DNA of 44,513 bases from Photobacterium profundum (GCF_003026285.1 NZ_PYOD01000026.1:1-44513); one strand, 5' to 3'. Numbered from the stretch's first letter, positions 8,722 through 17,579 are shown. The notes: generated by a model from the sequence alone, not told the origin. Numbers and translations are program-made.

Positions 8722-9603
8722 TTAAGCGATTAACGTTTTAAGCTTGCTTGAGTTATATCGATATCTTTCTTTTAGCCAACTATCGGCTGATGATTTTCCG
8801 CCTCCCGCTAACATGAATATGCCAGAAACAAATATCCACATTGCTGGGAATTCCCAACCGCCAGTAGGTAGTACCCATACATATCCGACAGCATAGTGAC
8901 CACCAAGGCCTACCGACACGAAGAGATATATTGCAGACCCAAAACCAGCTAATCGAGTCATAAACCCAAATGAAAGCATGATTGCAAGAGATAGCTCGAT
9001 AACACCCGCTAACACTACAAATGCTTGAGGGAATGGAAGCCCAATACCACCGAAGTAATCGGTGAAGACAGCAAATGGAGCGCCTCCAGCCAAGATGTGA
9101 CCAGTGAAATGAGCAACGAACATCATGCCAACGTAAATTCTTACTAACGTCATTCCCCATTCGTAAGCGTTTGGATTGCCAATTGTTCGACTTTGAATTG
9201 ACATCCTTTTTAGCCAAGGAAGTCTTACTATCTGAATGGCCAATAAAGCGACAAGTAATGTACTTGTGAATTCAATGCTTTGTATGCCAGGCCCCGTTTC
9301 AGCAACCATGAGTGGGTCAAGTGATGACAGCGTTGAAAGATCTATCGTTTCAAGGTGCATTGTTGAGAACAGTCTTCCAAGAGTTAACCCTCCAAGCATT
9401 GAAGCAATTAACCCAAAAAATTCAACGTTACCTTTTTTGTACGTCTCAATGAGTGAAACAACAAGAACCGTTATAAATGCACCTGTTGAAATAAATACCC
9501 AGGAACTTAGCCCGTTTTCTAGCAATGAGTGTACTGAAAAGAAGATAGTGACAACGGCAGTAATGATGGTTAGTAGTCGTAATGACTTATCAAAAGTGTT
9601 CAT
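8722..9603 (-). CDS. DoxX-family membrane protein (first copy)
   Basis: This 293-residue membrane protein has about eight hydrophobic helices. The C-terminal half is a DoxX domain (LVRIYVGMMFVAHFTGHI, YFGGIGLP, GVIELSLAIML, GFMTRLAGFGS, GHYAVGYVWVLP, GGWEFP). DoxX-family proteins are linked to thiol and oxidative stress in some bacteria, but the reaction is not settled. AAGGTGA lies just upstream of the start. It lies between the MFS exporter and glutaredoxin genes with short gaps. A second, shorter DoxX gene with the same YFG, LTRLG-like and GGWEFP landmarks lies at 12480-13259 in the divergent operon. Confidence 0.85.
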   Translation of the reverse strand: MNTFDKSLRLLTIITAVVTIFFSVHSLLENGLSSWVFISTGAFITVLVVSLIETYKKGNVEFFGLIASMLGGLTLGRLFSTMHLETIDLSTLSSLDPLMVAETGPGIQSIEFTSTLLVALLAIQIVRLPWLKRMSIQSRTIGNPNAYEWGMTLVRIYVGMMFVAHFTGHILAGGAPFAVFTDYFGGIGLPFPQAFVVLAGVIELSLAIMLSFGFMTRLAGFGSAIYLFVSVGLGGHYAVGYVWVLPTGGWEFPAMWIFVSGIFMLAGGGKSSADSWLKERYRYNSSKLKTLIA

Positions 9604-9649
9604 TTAATTCACCTTTAATTAACGGCCCAGTAGATGGGCCTTAACTGGA

Positions 9650-10837
9650 TTAGTTGACTATTGTCGCTGGTTTACCATTTCCTGCTTCGTCATTGCGGTT
9701 GGCTTTAGCGATGAAGAACAGGCCGATAATAGGCACTACAATTGCTGCGTATGGGATCATTCCAGCGCCAAGGTTACTATCTAATACCATTCCACCAAGG
9801 AGCCCACCAAATGCGTTAGCCAAGTTGAACGCTGAGATGTTAGCTGTAGCAGCGAGTTCTTGACCATCACCACCATGCTTCATCACTCGAAGTTGCATCG
9901 CTGGAACATTGGCGAATGATGCAATACCAAAGATGAATGCAGCGATTACGAATAAGATCTTGTTATCAACAACTAGACCAACAACAACAAGTGATACGAT
10001 CATCGCAATGGCCCAGAACATAGAAGCTTTATTTAGGTCTTTGTCTGAAGAGTGACCGCCAAGAGTGTTACCAATGATTAGACCTGCACCAACGATGACA
10101 AGAATCCAAGTAACAGCGTCCTCACCGTAACCTGTTATGTGCATAGCGATGGGTGCTAAGTAACCGTAAAGTGTCATGAATCCAGACCAAGCAAAGACTG
10201 TGATAGCTAAGCTGATAAGTAGGGCAGGGTTTTTGAATGCGCGTAGCTGAGACTTAACATCTTTAGCTTCACCGTGACCCGTTGATTTGATGAATGCAAT
10301 AATAGAAAGCATTGCTAAAGCACCTAATGCAGCAACAACGAGAAACGTTGAATGCCAGCCATAAGTAAGACCAATCCAAGTACCTGCTGGAACACCAAGA
10401 ACGTTAGCCAAGGTGAGGCCAGCGAACATCTGACCAACGGCACGACCTGCCATTTTTTCAGATACAAGGTTAGTTGCAACAACAGCACCGATCCCATAGA
10501 ACGGACCTTGAACAAGACCAGTAATGATGCGACTTATAAAGAGAATATTATAATTAGGCGCATAAGCAGAAAGCACATTACCGATGATGAATATGATCAT
10601 CAAACCCGATAGAACTGCCTTCTTATTAAAACGTGATAGATAAATAGTAAGAATAGGACCGCCAATTACAATTGCTAACGCATAGGCACTGATTAGATAA
10701 CCTGCTTGGCCCTCGGTAATGGTTAATGATGTGGCTATTTGAGGAAGAATACCTGCAATAACAAACTCAGCTGTACCAATTGCAAATGCCGCGAGTGTTA
10801 ATATCCAAACCTGGAATGGTATAGATTCTTTTTTCAT
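9650..10837 (-). CDS. MFS exporter, DHA1 (AraJ/YdhP-like) family
   Basis: A 395-residue, twelve-helix major facilitator protein. The helix 1 segment AAFAIGTAEFVIAGILPQIA, the motif YLSRFNKKAVL between helices 2 and 3, RIITGLVQGPFYGIG and the motif C-like GVPAGTWIGLTYGW are typical of DHA1 drug/sugar proton antiporters such as AraJ and YdhP. It probably exports a small organic compound across the inner membrane. A TAGGAAAA site precedes the start. It is the second gene of the leftward operon. The substrate is not readable from sequence; export of a toxic electrophile or drug fits the company it keeps. Confidence 0.88.
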   Translation of the reverse strand: MKKESIPFQVWILTLAAFAIGTAEFVIAGILPQIATSLTITEGQAGYLISAYALAIVIGGPILTIYLSRFNKKAVLSGLMIIFIIGNVLSAYAPNYNILFISRIITGLVQGPFYGIGAVVATNLVSEKMAGRAVGQMFAGLTLANVLGVPAGTWIGLTYGWHSTFLVVAALGALAMLSIIAFIKSTGHGEAKDVKSQLRAFKNPALLISLAITVFAWSGFMTLYGYLAPIAMHITGYGEDAVTWILVIVGAGLIIGNTLGGHSSDKDLNKASMFWAIAMIVSLVVVGLVVDNKILFVIAAFIFGIASFANVPAMQLRVMKHGGDGQELAATANISAFNLANAFGGLLGGMVLDSNLGAGMIPYAAIVVPIIGLFFIAKANRNDEAGNGKPATIVN

Positions 10838-10897
10838 TTTATTTTCCTAGGGTATTGGCTGCTGATCAGAGTTACTTCAGCAGCTTGTTTGGATTTT

Positions 10898-11566
10898 TTA
10901 GTTAACTAACGCGCCGCCATCAACATCGATGATCGAGCCTGTCATGTACTTATTGTTGATTGCCAATGAGTAAGCCATCGCAATGTCAGATGCTTCCCCC
11001 ACTTTGCCTGCTGGAAGGTTAGAGGCTGCATTGGCAAACATTGCATCACGATTAGTTTCATCCATGCTCTTGTATGCGGCAGTCATCGTTAGGCCTGGGC
11101 TAATTGCGTTTACTCGAACAGGTGAAAGCTCTTTAGCGAGCACTTTAGTGACAGCTTCAAGGGCCGCATTAATGGCTGTTTTGGTGTAAGTATTTGCGAC
11201 AACTTTTCTTGATAACATGCCAGTCGTTATGGTGATTGACCCCGTTGGCTTGATGAATCTTGCTGCATGTTTAGCTGCGTTAATTGTTCCCCAGAACTTG
11301 GTATCAAACGCTGCTTTAGCGTCAGCTATATCAACATCTATTACTTTTCCTGCAGGAGCGTATGAACCTGCAGTAATAATTAGATGATCAAAAGCACCAA
11401 TTGACTCGAAGTAAGCACAGACTTGTTTCTCGTCACTAATATCCAGTCCAGTGCTACGGCTAGCAACATGAACGATGTTGTCATCACCTAGAAAGTTATT
11501 GGCAACAGCTTCACCAATACCGGAGGTTCCACCTATGATTACGAATGTTTGCTTTTCTTTTAACAT
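10898..11566 (-). CDS. Short-chain dehydrogenase with an atypical active site
   Basis: This is a 222-residue SDR. It has the nucleotide-binding GGTSGIG, the DHLIITAGSY segment (equivalent of NNAG), the serine strand SITITTG, the VRVNAISPGLTMT loop and the C-terminal TGSIIDVDGG. The usual Tyr-x-x-x-Lys is not in place: where most SDRs have YxxxKAALEAL this protein has KTAINAALEAV, so the lysine position is Asn. That resembles a known group of divergent SDRs, and the activity is uncertain. I choose ATG 11566, with AGGTGG 8 bases upstream, over a GTG four codons earlier. It is the first gene of the leftward operon. Confidence 0.85.
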   Translation of the reverse strand: MLKEKQTFVIIGGTSGIGEAVANNFLGDDNIVHVASRSTGLDISDEKQVCAYFESIGAFDHLIITAGSYAPAGKVIDVDIADAKAAFDTKFWGTINAAKHAARFIKPTGSITITTGMLSRKVVANTYTKTAINAALEAVTKVLAKELSPVRVNAISPGLTMTAAYKSMDETNRDAMFANAASNLPAGKVGEASDIAMAYSLAINNKYMTGSIIDVDGGALVN

Positions 11567-11928
11567 GATTATTTCCACCTTTTCCGTTGATGGTTGCCAT
11601 TATATTCATAAACATAAAATTGATAATTGTGCGAAATGTGAAATCATTATTCGGTTAAACTGAATAATGGGTATGTGCAAGTGTAGCGTTATAGATATGA
11701 GTAATGAAAAGGGCATACAACGAACTTCTTTAAAGAATTAAGTGTTATCTGAGCTATTCAGCAAAGTTTTAAAGGGAAGGGGCAATGAATAATATAAGTT
11801 AGAAAAATGTGAAGTGATGAGCCTTAATTAAATATCAAATAAAAATTGAAAGTGATTCAAGTTTTAAGTGGTTATTTTACTCATTCCATGGGTGTAGCGT
11901 ATACCTTACTTAATATTAAGGTGTTGAT
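11567..11928. promoter_or_regulatory. Divergent promoter region with a 25-base dyad
   Basis: The gap separates the leftward SDR-MFS-DoxX-grxB-OYE operon from the rightward PEBP-DoxX pair. The clearest element is an inverted repeat at 11645-11669: CATTATTC and GAATAATG as outer arms, with GGTTaAACT between, giving 12-base half-sites with one mismatch. It lies about 80 bases upstream of the SDR start and is a good candidate operator. The rest is AT-rich, with no gene. Confidence 0.55.
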
Positions 11929-12477
11929 ATGAAATATAAATATATAGCGACAATTTCATTATTGTTTTCATTTTCTTCAATGGCTCAAAACTTAATGCTG
12001 TCAAGTAATTCAGTAAGAGATGGAGGCACTCTCGAGGCTAAGTTTTTTGCGAATAGTTTTGGATGTGATGGCCAGAATATGATGCCTGATTTCAGTTTTA
12101 AGAATATCCCAGCAGGAACGAAAAGCTTTGCATTAACTTACTTTGATAAAGATGCCCCGATAGATGGTGGATTTGTTCATTTCGTTATCTATGACATCCC
12201 AGCAGGTACAGTGCACTTAAATGGTGGTGTTAATGGTGGTGTATTACCTGCCACATCAATCGTAGGTGTTAATGACACTGGCAGCGCTGGGTTTATTGGT
12301 TCATGCCCACAGATTGGTGAGATTCATCATTACCAATGGCGTTTAACGGCTTTAGACATTGATAAGCTTCCAATAGACGCTAATGCGACCCCTGCAATTA
12401 CTTCGTTAAATATTCTTGGTCATAAACTTGAAACAACAACGCTAACAGTTACTGCCAAGCAGAATAAAAAGGATTAG
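11929..12477 (+). CDS. Exported PEBP protein (YbhB/YbcL, Raf-kinase-inhibitor-like)
   Basis: This 182-residue protein begins with a signal peptide (about residues 1-19, ending SSMAQ), so it is periplasmic or secreted. It has the PEBP ligand-site motifs: the DKDAP segment, the FVHFVIYDIP strand and an EIHHYQWRLTALD strand. Bacterial members bind small anionic ligands or inhibit proteases, and the role here is unknown. The start has AAGGTG 6 bases upstream. The stop lies 2 bases before the ATG of the second DoxX gene, so the two are translationally coupled. The same DoxX family occurs across the divergent promoter, hinting at a shared job. Confidence 0.88.
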   Translation: MKYKYIATISLLFSFSSMAQNLMLSSNSVRDGGTLEAKFFANSFGCDGQNMMPDFSFKNIPAGTKSFALTYFDKDAPIDGGFVHFVIYDIPAGTVHLNGGVNGGVLPATSIVGVNDTGSAGFIGSCPQIGEIHHYQWRLTALDIDKLPIDANATPAITSLNILGHKLETTTLTVTAKQNKKD

Positions 12478-12479
12478 TC

Positions 12480-13259
12480 ATGTTAAATAAAAATAAGTAT
12501 TTCCCACTGATGATGATTACATCATTCCTTTCATTAGTTGCCATTTTCTTACGGATGGATACCTATAATGATACTTGGTTGTCTACGTCATTATTTTTCT
12601 TTGGTATTATCACCCCATTTTTAGTGTTGAAGCTAAGGCATAATAACTATTTAAGTTTTCTTGTTACTATTGTTCCTACGATCATTATTATTCGTATTGG
12701 TGACCAAAATGACATCTCGCTTGTCGCTTGGATTACAACATTTTCTTTAATCCCTCTTCTGCTTCAATTAATCACAATAGGTAAAGAGATTTACAAACGT
12801 GATCCACAAGAATTGTCGTTAACGCTTATTCGCTTGTTCGTTGGTTTTAACTTCCTTACTCACGGAACAGAAAAATTATTTGCTGGAACAATCATTCATG
12901 ATGGTATGCGAGGCTACTTTGGACAGGTCGCAGGGTTTGATGCTGTAGGACCATGGTTTACCAACCTAATGATTTATACTGGTGGTATTACAGAAATCGC
13001 TGTCGCTATCTTGATAGGTTGCGGATTGTTTACTCGACTTGGCGTAGTCTGGGCGATTATCTATCTCGCAGCAGCAGAAATATTTTCTGGCCACTTCTTA
13101 ATTGGTTATACCTGGGCTATGCCTGGTGGTGGTTGGGAATTTCCATTCTTCTGGGCAATGGTTCTATATCCATTCTTGCTAATTAAAAAACAAGGGGCAC
13201 TATCAATCGATTCAATGATTAGCTCCCACTTAAACAAGAAATTAATAACGGCTAAATAA
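12480..13259 (+). CDS. DoxX-family membrane protein (second copy)
   Basis: A 259-residue inner-membrane protein with about seven helices. The DoxX domain fills the C-terminal 150 residues (LIRLFVGFNFLTHGTEKL, YFGQVAGFDAVGP, GGITEIAVAILIG, GLFTRLGVVW, GHFLIGYTWAMP, GGWEFPFFWAM). The N-terminal third is a separate set of about four helices, as in the first copy at 8722-9603. Start choice is supported by AAGGA within the end of the PEBP gene. Presence of two diverged paralogs on either side of one promoter region suggests co-regulation; the biochemical role is not established. Confidence 0.85.
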   Translation: MLNKNKYFPLMMITSFLSLVAIFLRMDTYNDTWLSTSLFFFGIITPFLVLKLRHNNYLSFLVTIVPTIIIIRIGDQNDISLVAWITTFSLIPLLLQLITIGKEIYKRDPQELSLTLIRLFVGFNFLTHGTEKLFAGTIIHDGMRGYFGQVAGFDAVGPWFTNLMIYTGGITEIAVAILIGCGLFTRLGVVWAIIYLAAAEIFSGHFLIGYTWAMPGGGWEFPFFWAMVLYPFLLIKKQGALSIDSMISSHLNKKLITAK

Positions 13260-13291
13260 AAGCCCAACCAGAGAGTTATCTCTCAATATAC

Positions 13292-13319
13292 AAACCTTCA
13301 GTTTAATCATTGAGGGTTT
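13292..13319 (+). terminator. Hairpin after the PEBP-DoxX pair
   Basis: AAACCTTCA pairs with TGAGGGTTT (one G-U) around a 10-base loop. It lies 33 bases after the DoxX stop and before the patatin gene. A smaller GAGAG-ttat-CTCTC hairpin lies at 13271-13284. Neither has a long T-run. Confidence 0.4.
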
Positions 13320-13365
13320 ACACTTCATATCCAATTTGATTGGGTATTTGCTATGGAATGAAATA

Positions 13366-14238
13366 ATGAAAACAAGTGCATTAATTGTAGAGGGGGGGGC
13401 AATGAGAGGTATCTTTGCCAGTGGCGTGTTAGATGCTTTTATGAGTGATAATTACCAACCCTATGATTTCGCTATTGGTGTTTCAGCTGGGGCGTCTAAC
13501 TTAGTGGGTTATCTTTCCAATGCACCGCTTCGCAGCTTCAATGTCATCACTACAATGGCAACAGATAAAACTTTTTTTAATCCAATCCGTTTTGCTAAAG
13601 GAGGAAACCTTGTTGATGTCAAATGGCTTTTGGATGAATCAAATCAACGTTATCCTTTGAATTGTAATCATCTTTTTTCCAATATTCCTTTGTATGCGGC
13701 AGTGACAAATATTGATACTGGGAGTGCTGATTATTATCAAATTAAGCCAGGTACATTATCAACGATTATTGAAGCTACCACAGCCTTGCCTATCGCTTAT
13801 CGTGAAACACCGTGTTTTTCTGGTGGCTGTTATACTGATGGTGGTGTCGCTGACTCAATACCAATAAAAGAAGCATATAGACGTGGGGCTCGTGATATCA
13901 CTGTAATTTTATCGCATCCTCTAAGTTATCAAATGAAAGCCACTAAATACCCATGGCTGATGAAAAGATTATTATCTCAATATCCTAATATTGCCGAATC
14001 TATGTTGGTAAGAGCAAAAAATTATAATCAATCTTTAGATTTCATTAGAAATCCACCTAATGATGCAACGGTTCGAGTTATTGCACCACCAGAAAGTTTT
14101 GCAGTTAAAAGGCTCACCATGAATAAAGCTGTATTGCGTGAGGGGTATAATATGGGGAAAACAGCAGGAGAAGAACACCTATCAATAATAAGTGGAACAT
14201 ATGGACTAAATGCAGAAAATTGTCACTTTTGCTTTTAA
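13366..14238 (+). CDS. Patatin-like phospholipase (YjjU-like)
   Basis: Patatin-like hydrolases cleave acyl groups from lipids using a Ser-Asp dyad. All elements are present: the oxyanion-hole VEGGAMRGIF, the nucleophile elbow GVSAGAS and the catalytic aspartate in DGGVADSIP. At 290 residues the protein resembles E. coli YjjU and related cytoplasmic single-domain patatins; no signal peptide is seen. I choose the ATG at 13366 (MKTSALIVEGG), which puts the glycine loop near the N-terminus as usual. The upstream start at 13336 adds ten residues without conserved character. The C-terminal end has Cys-rich NCHFCF. It is monocistronic by its spacing. Confidence 0.88.
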   Translation: MKTSALIVEGGAMRGIFASGVLDAFMSDNYQPYDFAIGVSAGASNLVGYLSNAPLRSFNVITTMATDKTFFNPIRFAKGGNLVDVKWLLDESNQRYPLNCNHLFSNIPLYAAVTNIDTGSADYYQIKPGTLSTIIEATTALPIAYRETPCFSGGCYTDGGVADSIPIKEAYRRGARDITVILSHPLSYQMKATKYPWLMKRLLSQYPNIAESMLVRAKNYNQSLDFIRNPPNDATVRVIAPPESFAVKRLTMNKAVLREGYNMGKTAGEEHLSIISGTYGLNAENCHFCF

Positions 14239-14573
14239 GGGGGTTAATGGTTACATGTAAACGAAGAGGTGAGTGGTGTTTCGTCTGCCACAGATTTTTG
14301 AATTATAACTACAATAGCTACTGGAATGTAGACATAGGGAGGATGGCTCATTATATTAAGCTCTGCTGATGTGTGTATTAGAACGCTGTAATTATGCAAC
14401 GTGAGTTTTAGTTTTTGAGGGTGTTACATAAGTGTGTCGAGATGTAGAGTGGTTGCGAATACTTTGAAATGTTTTTAGTATTGGTCTTGTTCATTTTAGC
14501 TATGTTTTTTGGTTCCTTCTAGATGTTTTAAGAACCAACTGTGTATTTATCCACCAATTACAGAAGAATAAAG
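14239..14573. other. Gap between patatin and the small-protein pair
   Basis: No gene is seen. The sequence is AT-rich and should contain the promoter of the small genes downstream. I found no convincing hairpin or operator. Confidence 0.4.
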
Positions 14574-14756
14574 ATGTATATTTTAGTTAGGATTTTAGAA
14601 AGTGACAGCTATAAAGATATGCCTCCTTGGGATAAGGAAATTCAACTGACTGTTGGTCAAGAAGTAATATTTTCACCGTCTTACTCTGCAAAATTAATTG
14701 AAAAAGGGAAAGTGAAATACATTCGAAATGTAACCGAAAAAATCAATAGAATATAA
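14574..14756 (+). CDS. Small protein, 60 residues, unknown function
   Basis: The reading frame begins MYILVRILESDSYKDMPPW. It is a mixed-charge, soluble 60-residue protein with a short beta-like pattern (LTVGQEVIFSPSYSAKLIEKGKVKYI) that recalls small SH3-like folds, but I do not recognise a family. I prefer the ATG at 14574 to an upstream ATG at 14541, because the purine-rich AGAAGAATAAAG precedes it. It lies 27 bases before the YdcH gene and is probably co-transcribed with it. Confidence 0.5.
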   Translation: MYILVRILESDSYKDMPPWDKEIQLTVGQEVIFSPSYSAKLIEKGKVKYIRNVTEKINRI

Positions 14757-14783
14757 ATAAAAATTATTAAAGGAAGTCAAATC

Positions 14784-14987
14784 ATGTTTCCAGAGTACCG
14801 AAAATTGATTACATCACTAAAAGGCAATGATGCACATTTTGATAAGCTATTTGCTAAACATAATAAGCTAGATAATGACATTAAAAACCTTGAATTAAAA
14901 ATAGCACCACACTCAGAAGTTCTCATATTGAAAAAAGAAAAGTTGCTAATAAAAGATGAACTTTGGTCATATTTGAGTGAAAAATGA
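14784..14987 (+). CDS. YdcH/DUF465-family small protein
   Basis: This 67-residue, highly charged helical protein (MFPEYRKLITSLKGND, then DAHFDKLFAKHNKLD and LKKEKLLIKDELW) matches the DUF465/YdcH family pattern of two antiparallel helices with the conserved HF and HN positions. The function of the family is unknown. AAAGGAAG precedes the ATG at good spacing. The full family length is present. Confidence 0.85.
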   Translation: MFPEYRKLITSLKGNDAHFDKLFAKHNKLDNDIKNLELKIAPHSEVLILKKEKLLIKDELWSYLSEK

Positions 14988-15547
14988 ATCTAGTGAATAA
15001 CGAGGAAAAAGTATTGCAGTCGCTACTAGGCCGGGGTTGTTGCAACTAACCAGGTAATGCAGTTCTACCTCAGTGATTACTGATAAAGGAGCTTGAAGTC
15101 CAATGGAATGGAAATGTACGGTAAGCTGATACCGCTACACGATATTGTGGTTTGGCTTACTGCCTTTTTCCCTTAAAATTTGAGAGATACTTCTTCTAGC
15201 TCACCGGTGCCAACGTTAAGGAAATCGTGTCAAAATTGTTTTCTGTTTGAATATTGATGTTTCTCTTTGCATTGCGATGAGCTTAAGTATTCACTGTTTG
15301 GTGTTAGAGTAGTGATATACGAGATGCATCCATTACTTTGACTATTTCCCCTTGCGGTGACTTTGGTCGACGATATTATCAGATACTTAATTGAAAGGAT
15401 TTCAATTAGATTCAGCCGCTGTCTGCTTCCAAGCTATTGAGTATAATAAAGGGTTATTATCCCTCACATTGTTATCAGCGAAAATATATAGCTAAAACCT
15501 TAAACTCTCGAAAAAATAGAATTGTCATAATGTTATTCCATCCATTG

Positions 15548-15566
15548 GTTAATGATAATTATCAAA
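15548..15566. promoter_or_regulatory. Fur-box-like site without an adjacent gene
   Basis: The 12-base palindrome TGATAATTATCA (15553-15564) sits in a 19-base segment that matches 14 positions of the Fur consensus. No gene starts within 1 kb downstream on the plus strand. Confidence 0.4.
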
Positions 15567-16560
15567 TTTATAGTAGTGAGGCCATTTATGTATATCTAAT
15601 GAGAAGTTGAAATAATCATGCTAGAATTAACTTAAATAAAGTTAATAAGAAATTAATAGCAGTAACCTTCAGCTATCATAGGCGCGTTCAAATACTTATC
15701 AATAATTTTATTAGCATTGAGTTCAGTTATCATAATCCGCTTTTAATTCCGGTTAGCTGTTTAACACTTGCGTACAAGCACAGTGATGCCAAACGCAATC
15801 ACTTTAAGAAATAGTATGGTAAAATTATGTATTTTAAAACCCCCTTTGAGTGATGTGGGTATAGCTATCTAGATTACTCAATGTCAAGAATATAGATTTT
15901 CGCTGAAAGTAATTATCAATCTTGTTTATTATTTGGTTGTAGTGGAAGTAATACTTGTGACTTATAAGTTATATAAGGGGACTGGTGAAAAAACATTATA
16001 ATCCCATATCATTTTTCTTTTAACATAACTCTATGTTTCATCTCATAAAAGAAAATAAAAAATGAGAACTTAATTTGTAACAAATTTGTTTTTAATATCA
16101 TTAAAGAATATATAAGCTTTAATGATTGATGAGCATGCCAGTTCATACTTTTCCACAACACCTTATGAAAATTCAGCAAAAAGAAATGGAGCAATCTTTA
16201 TTTTTACTATCAGTAAACAAGATGAAATGCTGTTTTTTTGTGTTTAGCTAGAAAAATAAGGGCCGTTGTGAGATGTGGCTGGATTAAGGCTGAAAAATAT
16301 TAAGTCTGAACATGTATTGATTAAGAAGCTTGTTGTGGCCGCAGGTTGATTAAAAATACGAAAATTAGTCTAAAGTCCTTCATGGATTTAAGTTATTACA
16401 GATGATAAGCAAGGCGAACGTTTATCTATGGTGACGTAATGATAAGTGTGAATTTTTATCGTAGAGAGGTCCACATCCGTTAGTTGTCTCTTTAACATTG
16501 AAGCTGTTTATCCATAATAATTACAATACCACCGGGTAGAACTGCCTTAGTTAATCATTT

Positions 16561-16593
16561 GCAACATGCCAAAGTTTGTATACAAGCAACATG
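16561..16593. promoter_or_regulatory. Palindrome flanked by direct repeats upstream of pepM
   Basis: The direct repeats GCAACATG at 16561-16568 and 16586-16593 flank the palindrome TTGTATACAA (16576-16585). This arrangement lies 62-95 bases upstream of the PEP mutase start and is the best candidate regulator site for that operon. Its regulator is unknown. Confidence 0.35.
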
Positions 16594-16655
16594 ATTTTTG
16601 CAAAGAAACATAATATCGAGTTTGTGTAATACTCTGACTACATAAGAGGTAACTT

Positions 16656-17579
16656 ATGGACAATGCAATCAGTAATAGCGTACAGCTATCCATCCCTAGC
16701 ATTAGGCGGTCAAAATTAAAAGAAGCAATAAACTTATATGGTTGTATTAGAGTACTAGAAACTCATAATCCCATATCTGCACTTATAGCTGAAAATGTTA
16801 ACGCGAATGACGTTGATTCTGGAATGAATGTAGAGTATCAAGGCTTTTGGTCGAGTTCTTTAACTGACTCTGTAAGTAGAGGAAAGCCAGATATTGAGTT
16901 CCTTGACATTAAGAGCAGAATGTTAAATATAAGCGATATATTTGAAGTCACTTCAAAACCTCTAATCATCGATGGCGACACTGGAGGGAAAGTTGATCAT
17001 TTTTTATTAAATATACGATCACTTGAACGGCTTGGTGTGTCGGCAATTATCGTTGAAGATAAAACAGGATTAAAGAAAAACTCCTTGTTTGGTAATGAAG
17101 TTGAGCAGGATCAAGCCACTATAGGGTCATTCTGTACAAAAATTAAAAGAGGAAAAGACTCTCAATTAACTCAAGAGTTTATGATTATCGCAAGAGTGGA
17201 AAGCTTAATCCTAGAAGCAGGTATGAATGATGCTCTAGAAAGAGCTTTTGCTTATAGCGAAAGTGGAGCTGATGGGGTAATGATCCACAGTCGCTCGCCA
17301 GATGGCCAAGAAATATTTGAGTTCGCTAAAGAGTATAGAGCCAAGTATCCAAATAAAATCTTGGTTTGTGTGCCAACTAGCTATAACGAAGTGAAATTCA
17401 ATGAGCTAAAAAATGCTGGTTTCAATGTTGTAATTTATGCAAATCACATGTTAAGGGCTGCATACAAAGCAATGGAATACTCTTCAAAGAAAATACTTAA
17501 AAACGGTAGAACATTTGAAACAGAGCCTGATTTATTGTCAATAAGAAAAATATTAGATTTAGTGCCAGGTACTCGATAA
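16656..17579 (+). CDS. pepM: Phosphoenolpyruvate phosphomutase
   Basis: PEP mutase makes the carbon-phosphorus bond of nearly all natural phosphonates by rearranging PEP to phosphonopyruvate in the cytoplasm. The 307-residue protein has the isocitrate-lyase/PEP-mutase barrel: the substrate strand YQGFWSSSLTDS (60-71), the metal-binding DGDTGG (106-111) and the diagnostic loop EDKTGLKKNSLFG (134-146). The EDK-five residues-NS pattern separates true mutases from hydrolases and lyases. AGAGGT lies just upstream of the ATG. The gene is first of four co-oriented genes with a transporter, an ATP-grasp enzyme and a dehydrogenase. No phosphonopyruvate decarboxylase or aminotransferase gene is nearby, which matters because the mutase reaction strongly favours PEP. 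Base composition looks more AT-rich than the flanking housekeeping-like genes. Confidence 0.93.
   Translation: MDNAISNSVQLSIPSIRRSKLKEAINLYGCIRVLETHNPISALIAENVNANDVDSGMNVEYQGFWSSSLTDSVSRGKPDIEFLDIKSRMLNISDIFEVTSKPLIIDGDTGGKVDHFLLNIRSLERLGVSAIIVEDKTGLKKNSLFGNEVEQDQATIGSFCTKIKRGKDSQLTQEFMIIARVESLILEAGMNDALERAFAYSESGADGVMIHSRSPDGQEIFEFAKEYRAKYPNKILVCVPTSYNEVKFNELKNAGFNVVIYANHMLRAAYKAMEYSSKKILKNGRTFETEPDLLSIRKILDLVPGTR

Larger units (their letters stand above)
14988..16655. other. 1.67-kb gene-free, AT-rich stretch before the phosphonate operon
   Basis: I find no coding region with a credible start and composition; short frames of about 60 codons here look random. A Fur-box-like palindrome (15548-15566) and an ATTAACTT/AAGTTAAT hairpin (about 15626-15646) are the only internal structures I can point to. 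The last 100 bases hold a repeat-flanked palindrome upstream of the phosphonate operon. The length and composition suggest decayed or horizontally acquired DNA. Confidence 0.45.

Noticed and set aside
15548..15800. RyhB small RNA downstream of the orphan Fur box
   Set aside because: I looked for the conserved RyhB core and a following terminator and found neither.
16009..16194. 61-codon minus-strand frame in the gene-free stretch
   Set aside because: Low-complexity, Phe/Lys/Leu-rich translation of AT-rich DNA, with no ribosome site.
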